Assembly (NCBI GenBank): GCA_003132905.1
Contig: PKZC01000360.1
Location: 5,322 to 15,470 of the forward strand
Length of the DNA stretch: 10,149 nucleotides
Origin: Bryobacterales bacterium
Lineage (GTDB): Bacteria > Acidobacteriota > Terriglobia > Bryobacterales > Bryobacteraceae
Reading direction: 5' to 3'
Of the stretch, positions 6,239 to 10,149 are shown one piece after another; the first letter of the stretch is position 1, and each line of letters begins with the position of its first letter. The translations under genes and the position numbers were made by a program. Below the pieces are notes generated by a model. It ran no database searches. It worked only from the letters and a program-made list of their open reading frames with translations, and was not told where the DNA came from.

Positions 6239-7972
6239 ATGCAGGCCTGTACTCGATCCATTTGTGTTCTTGGGTGGTTCTGCTGGAGTTGTTGTTTCGG
6301 ACAGAGCGTCCTCAGTGTGTCGTCGGCGTCGGGCGCACCAGGCGGCCAGGTTACGTTGAACCTTACCCTGAACACGGCCTATCCAGGGAGCTCAGAAGGA
6401 CTTGAATGGACGCTGAACTCGCCGAGTCCGGAGGTAGCGTCGGTCACTACGACCGCTGGTCCGGCCGCAGTCGCGGCGCAGAAATCGCTATATTGTGCTA
6501 ACCAAACTTGCTTATTGGCCGGGCTTAACTCCAGTCCGCTCAGCGACGGCGTGATAGCCACGGTTACGTTAACGCTCTCCGCAGCGGCCACAGGCAATCT
6601 CGCCGTCCAAGTGTCGAACCCCGTGGAGGCATTGTTGGATGGTACAGGCGGATCCATCACCTCAGCGAACGGAGTGGTAAGCGTGGAGGCGATTTCGGTG
6701 ACCGTCACGCCGACTGGCGCTAGCTTGCATGGCGCTCAAAGTCTGCAGCTTTCTGCCACGGTTGCCGGTAGCACAAACCCCAACGTAACTTGGACGCTGA
6801 CTCCGATGACAGGCACCTTATCGAGTAGCGGCCTGTACACTGCGCCGCAAAACATTTTAGGGAGCCAGACTGTAGTAGTGACGGCTACGAGCGTTGGCGA
6901 CCCTACCAAGTCGGCGAGTGTGACGATCACGCTGGTGCCGGCCGTAGTGGTTTCAGTGACGCCTGCTGCGGCCTCTCTCAGAGCATCCCAGACTCAACAA
7001 TTCACGGCGTCGGTAAACAATACGGCCAATACGGCGGTCATTTGGAGCCTGCTTCCGGCCATTGGGACCCTCTCAAGCGGCCTGTACACCGCTCCAGCGA
7101 ACATTCCCACAGCCGAATCCGTGACCATTACCGCCGCGAGCGTCGCAGATCCGACCAAGTCGTCCAGCGCGACAGTCGCGCTGTTACCGCCCGTAATCGT
7201 CACGTTGACGCCACCATTGGTCTCCCTCAATCCATCCCAAACTCAACAATTCACTGCAACAGTAAGCAACACAGCCAACACGGGCGTAACCTGGAGCCTG
7301 GTTCCGTCGGTTGGCACAATTTCGAACGGCCTATACGCAGCGCCACCGAACATCACAACCAGCCAGACCGTCAGCGTAATCGCTACCAGCGTCGTAGACT
7401 CAACTAAGTCGTCCACGGCAACCATCACGTTGATTGAGCCGGGCTCCGTTTCACTCAGCCCAGCATCCGTTTCCCTCGCCGCATCACAGACCGCTCGCTT
7501 TACAGCGACGGTAGGTGGTACGACGAACACCGGGATCACTTGGAGTCTGACGCCCGCCGTCGGAACAATTTCGAATGGCTTGTACACCGCGCCGGCAGCT
7601 ATTACGACCGCCCAGACCGTGACAGTTACCGCAACCAGCGTCGCGGACCCGGGCAAGTCCGGCAGCGCTCAGGTTTACCTGCTTCCTCCAGTCGTTGTAA
7701 CACTGAACCCATTAACGATCTCCTTGGAGAATGGGCAAGTCGAGCAATTCACCGCTAGCGTAATTAACGCCGAGAATAGCGAAGTCGTCTGGAGCATCAG
7801 CCCTCAAGTGGGGAGCATACTAGGCGGAAAATACACGGCCCCCCAACGAATATCGGAGACCCAATCAGTGACGATTACCGCGACGAGCGTCGCCGACGGC
7901 ACCAAATCGGCGACGGCCGTTGTTACGTTACTTCCCATCCAAGTGCATCGGAAGCTCCCTCATAGGAAGTGA
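6239..7972 (+). CDS. Secreted cohesin-domain protein with five Ig-like repeats
   Basis: The protein has 577 residues. The first ~21 form a short signal-peptide-like segment that is unusually rich in cysteine (C9, C15, C18, C19). Residues ~22-150 match a cohesin-type beta sandwich: SVSSASGAPGGQVTLNLTL at the start, the GLEWTL strand, and a closing ANGVVSV. C86 and C91 could pair. Five bacterial Ig-like (BIG2-type) domains of ~83-84 residues follow, each with a TP/SP/NP start, a WSL or WTL core, and G(L/K)Y(T/A)AP. The chain stops a few residues into what would be a sixth unit, ending in the basic stretch HRKLPHRK. There is no LPXTG, PEP-CTERM or membrane anchor. The ATG has no good ribosome site; AAAGG lies 20 bases upstream, nearer to an in-frame CTG at 6224. 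It is divergent from the EPS genes and may be a matrix or adhesion protein; function is inferred from architecture only. Confidence 0.85.
   Translation: MQACTRSICVLGWFCWSCCFGQSVLSVSSASGAPGGQVTLNLTLNTAYPGSSEGLEWTLNSPSPEVASVTTTAGPAAVAAQKSLYCANQTCLLAGLNSSPLSDGVIATVTLTLSAAATGNLAVQVSNPVEALLDGTGGSITSANGVVSVEAISVTVTPTGASLHGAQSLQLSATVAGSTNPNVTWTLTPMTGTLSSSGLYTAPQNILGSQTVVVTATSVGDPTKSASVTITLVPAVVVSVTPAAASLRASQTQQFTASVNNTANTAVIWSLLPAIGTLSSGLYTAPANIPTAESVTITAASVADPTKSSSATVALLPPVIVTLTPPLVSLNPSQTQQFTATVSNTANTGVTWSLVPSVGTISNGLYAAPPNITTSQTVSVIATSVVDSTKSSTATITLIEPGSVSLSPASVSLAASQTARFTATVGGTTNTGITWSLTPAVGTISNGLYTAPAAITTAQTVTVTATSVADPGKSGSAQVYLLPPVVVTLNPLTISLENGQVEQFTASVINAENSEVVWSISPQVGSILGGKYTAPQRISETQSVTITATSVADGTKSATAVVTLLPIQVHRKLPHRK
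6692..7939 (+). repeat. Five tandem imperfect ~250 bp repeats encoding Ig-like domains
   Basis: The conserved proline of each unit falls at residues 158, 242, 325, 408 and 491, giving periods of 84, 83, 83 and 83 residues. Approximate units are 6692-6943, 6944-7192, 7193-7441, 7442-7690 and 7691-7939. Units 3 and 4 are the most alike, for example around the shared VGTISNGLY. The fifth and first are most divergent. Confidence 0.85.
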
Positions 7973-8034
7973 GCAGCGAAGATATCAGTTCGCAAATCCC
8001 GTCATGTCAATCCGTTTGGCGCTTGGCTGGGATT

Positions 8035-9366
8035 TCAAAGCCGGACGATCTTCTGCGATACGATGCCCCGCAGCGCGTTGCGGGTGTCCACGATCAGGCT
8101 AGCGTCGTTTACGACGGCTGCATAATCGACGCTGCTGTGGTCCGTGATGATGATCACGCAATCAGCGCGATGGAGCGAACTACTCAAGTCCGCCGAGAAA
8201 CACAGGTCACCATCGATCCGGACCGAGGGTACATAGGGATCACTAAAACTAACATCGGCTCCGCGGCGTTTCAGGAGATGCATGATGTCCAAGGCAGGCG
8301 ACTCTCGAACGTCTTCAATGTCTCTCTTGTACGCCACTCCTAGAATGTGAATCTGAGAGCCCTTCACTGCCTTGCCTTGATCATTCAGTGCATTCTGGAC
8401 TTTGCTTACCACGAAGTGCGGCATTTGCCCATTGATAAAACCAGCCAACTCGATAAAGCGCGCCTCCATTCCGTCCTGGCGGCTCTTCCAGGAAAGATAA
8501 AATGGGTCGATTGGGATGCAGTGTCCGCCAAGCCCTGGCCCAGGATAAAAGGGCATGAAACCGAATGGCTTCGTGGCGGCAGCATCAATGACCTCCCAAA
8601 TGTCAATCCCCATCCGGTCGCACATCATTGCCATCTCGTTCACGAGGCCAATATTGATCATCCGGAAAGTGTTCTCGAGCAGCTTTACCATTTCCGCGAC
8701 CTGGGTAGAACTCACGGGAATAACGGTTTGGAGAGCTTGCGAATAGAATAGCGTGCCCATTCGCGTGCAAGTCGGTGTCACGCCACCGACTACTTTCGGT
8801 ATGTTGCGAGTTTGGTAATTGGGATTTCCAGGATCAACACGCTCCGGAGAGAAACAAAGGAAGAAGTCCCGCCCCACCTCAGAGCCCGAAGCAGACAGAA
8901 TTGGGAGCACTAACTCTGCGGTTGTTCCCGGGTATGTAGTTGACTCCAAAATGACAAGCGAGCCCGGATGAAAGTACTTCGCAACCTCCTGGCAAGCTGC
9001 AACGATGTAACTCATATCCGGATCTTTAGTCTTGCGCAATGGAGTTGGAACGCAGATATTAAGCGTGTCGAGTTCTGCAACGAGGGAAAAATCTGATGTA
9101 GCGCGGAGTTTTCCCGCTTCAACCAAGCTTAAGACATCTTCACCGTTTACATCTTGGATATAGGAATCGCCGGCATTGATTCTCTCCACTTTCGATTCCA
9201 CGGCATCGATTCCAGTCACTGAAAAGCCGGCTTTTGCAAACTCGACCGCCAACGGCAATCCAACATACCCTAGTCCAACGATGCCCACCCGAGCAGTCCG
9301 GTTCGCAATCTTTTCGGCGAGAATGTCGAGATGGGAAGCAGTTTGGACCGCAACAGTCTGGGGCAT
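8035..9366 (-). CDS. wbpA: UDP-N-acetylglucosamine 6-dehydrogenase, WbpA type
   Basis: This cytoplasmic enzyme (443 residues) oxidises C6 of a UDP-hexose, most likely UDP-GlcNAc, in two NAD+-dependent steps to a UDP-uronic acid used in the polysaccharide. The NAD fold begins with VGIVGLGYVGLP (res ~27-38). A central helical domain holds EMVKLLENTFR (~225-235). The catalytic cysteine is C283 in GPGLGGHCIPIDPFYLSWK. The C-terminal UDP-binding domain contains ILGVAYKRDIEDVRESP (~341-357). The KPFGFMPFYPGPGLGGHC sequence and the C-terminal half resemble WbpA more than the glucose dehydrogenases, but UDP-GalNAc or UDP-ManNAc as substrate cannot be excluded. The start at ATG 9366 has only a weak ribosome site. 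It lies 17 bp behind the sigma-54 activator, so the two are probably one operon. Confidence 0.9.
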   Translation of the reverse strand: MPQTVAVQTASHLDILAEKIANRTARVGIVGLGYVGLPLAVEFAKAGFSVTGIDAVESKVERINAGDSYIQDVNGEDVLSLVEAGKLRATSDFSLVAELDTLNICVPTPLRKTKDPDMSYIVAACQEVAKYFHPGSLVILESTTYPGTTAELVLPILSASGSEVGRDFFLCFSPERVDPGNPNYQTRNIPKVVGGVTPTCTRMGTLFYSQALQTVIPVSSTQVAEMVKLLENTFRMINIGLVNEMAMMCDRMGIDIWEVIDAAATKPFGFMPFYPGPGLGGHCIPIDPFYLSWKSRQDGMEARFIELAGFINGQMPHFVVSKVQNALNDQGKAVKGSQIHILGVAYKRDIEDVRESPALDIMHLLKRRGADVSFSDPYVPSVRIDGDLCFSADLSSSLHRADCVIIITDHSSVDYAAVVNDASLIVDTRNALRGIVSQKIVRL

Positions 9367-9383
9367 GACAGAGACGCAGCAAT

Positions 9384-10149
9384 TCAGTCGCCGTTAGCTT
9401 TAGCAGCCTTCGTCATCGGCGCCACGAAAGATTCAGGCCGCGTTGACGGAGCCAAAGGCTGGTCATCGATACCAAGTTTTTTCATTTTGTACAAGAGCGC
9501 CTTATAATCGATCTTTAGCGATACTGCGGCCTGTTTTCGATTCCAACGCGTGGAATCCAAGGCCGACAGGATCGCGGTTGTTTCAGCCTGCTGCTTGGCT
9601 TTGCTCACCTGCTCCAAAACAGGGGCATCTTCGCTCGGCAATACCGCAACCTCGGATTCCTCGGCAACCGGAGTTTTTACGAGTGGTTTAGGTATAAGTT
9701 GTCTGAGTCTTGATTTAGCTTGTAACTCGCGGGCAATCGCATCCCCGTCCCGCATAATGGTGAACTTGCGAACCCAGTTCTCAAGTTCGCGTACGTTGCC
9801 TGGCCACTGATAATCCAACAACGCGCGTCTTAGTCCTTCGCTCAAGGTGAGCTTCGGTACGCCTCCGACGGCGTATCTTTTGAGAAGAAATTCGGCCAAC
9901 GGTATGATATCCTCCGGGCGATCGCGCAGCGGTGGGACGTGCAAGTTGACTACGCTCAGGCGATAGTAAAGATCTTCCCGGAATGCATCCTCGGCGATGG
10001 CCTTTTCCAGGTCCTTGTGGGTTGCGGCTATGACCCGGACGTCCACTTTGACAATTTCCTTCCCGCCAATTCTACGGAACTCATGGTCCTGAAGGACCTG
10101 AAGAAGCTTGGCTTGGAGATGAAGATCCATGTCGCCGATTTCGTCCAGC
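9384..10149 (-). CDS. Sigma-54-dependent transcription activator, C-terminal part (runs off right edge)
   Basis: The frame is open to the right edge and gives 254 residues. It begins at the Walker B sequence LDEIGDMD of the AAA+ domain. Sensor 1 is VRVIAATHKDL (res ~37-47), the arginine finger region is FREDLYYRL (~56-64) and sensor 2 is WPGNVRELE (~115-123). A ~40-residue proline/acid-rich linker leads to a Fis-type HTH (~177-217) with RKQAAVSLKIDYKALLYKMKKLGI-like residues around 194-217. Walker A, the GAFTGA loop and any receiver domain lie outside the window, so its input signal is unknown. Members of this family next to EPS genes (PrsR-like) activate polysaccharide or PEP-CTERM genes. 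The two sigma-54 promoter candidates here make local regulation plausible. The shorter internal ATG at 10130 is not the start. Confidence 0.92.
   Translation of the reverse strand, partial: LDEIGDMDLHLQAKLLQVLQDHEFRRIGGKEIVKVDVRVIAATHKDLEKAIAEDAFREDLYYRLSVVNLHVPPLRDRPEDIIPLAEFLLKRYAVGGVPKLTLSEGLRRALLDYQWPGNVRELENWVRKFTIMRDGDAIARELQAKSRLRQLIPKPLVKTPVAEESEVAVLPSEDAPVLEQVSKAKQQAETTAILSALDSTRWNRKQAAVSLKIDYKALLYKMKKLGIDDQPLAPSTRPESFVAPMTKAAKANGD

Noticed and set aside
6379..7656. Several long open frames on the minus strand within the cohesin/Ig gene
   Set aside because: They mirror the repetitive Thr/Val/Ser-rich coding sequence of the plus strand, repeat with the same period and have no ribosome sites or recognisable domains.
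7994..8035. Inverted repeat AAATCCC / GGGATTT between the convergent cohesin/Ig and dehydrogenase genes as a bidirectional terminator
   Set aside because: The arms are perfect but separated by 28 bp and there is no T-run on either side, so a Rho-independent terminator is not supported.
7969..8751. Plus-strand open frames over the dehydrogenase gene
   Set aside because: They are antisense shadows of a clearly conserved enzyme and show no protein-like domain.

Overview
The window is a piece of an exopolysaccharide (EPS) / capsule biosynthesis locus, very likely from an Acidobacteriota bacterium (Solibacter/Bryobacter/Koribacter-like). This is inferred from three things: the 'GLYTAP'-type bacterial Ig repeats, which are typical of that phylum; a chain-length protein and a BY-kinase encoded separately, together with an ExeA-like ATPase; and a Fis-type C-terminus on the sigma-54 activator. 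No rRNA, tRNA, CRISPR array or insertion sequence was seen.

Layout. Seven of the eight intact or partial genes other than the adhesin-like one lie on the minus strand. In minus-strand order from the right edge they are: the C-terminal part of a sigma-54-dependent transcription activator (runs off the window), then a WbpA-type UDP-sugar dehydrogenase 17 bp behind it. Next, on the plus strand, is a secreted protein with one cohesin-like domain and five Ig-like repeats; it converges with the dehydrogenase gene. After a 244 bp divergent intergenic region the minus strand resumes: a polyprenyl-phosphate sugar-1-phosphate transferase (initiating glycosyltransferase), a Wzz/GumC-type chain-length protein, an ExeA-like AAA ATPase of the kind found in exosortase-linked EPS loci, and a CpsD/CapB-type tyrosine kinase with a C-terminal tyrosine cluster. 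Then come a small XRE-family regulator and the N-terminal part of a membrane-anchored family 2 glycosyltransferase that leaves the left edge.

How they work together (family knowledge plus inference). The dehydrogenase supplies a UDP-uronic acid precursor. The sugar transferase loads the first sugar phosphate onto undecaprenyl phosphate, and GT2 enzymes extend the unit. The chain-length protein, the tyrosine kinase and probably the AAA ATPase control polymerisation and export. The cohesin/Ig protein is a candidate matrix or surface protein.

The most interesting signal is regulatory. Good to fair sigma-54 (-24/-12) promoter matches lie 36-41 bp (from the -12 GC) in front of both the sugar transferase and the chain-length gene. 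Each has repeat or palindromic elements upstream at enhancer-like distance, and a sigma-54 activator is encoded in the same window. This suggests a self-contained sigma-54 EPS regulon. The second promoter also argues for a shorter chain-length protein than the longest reading frame.
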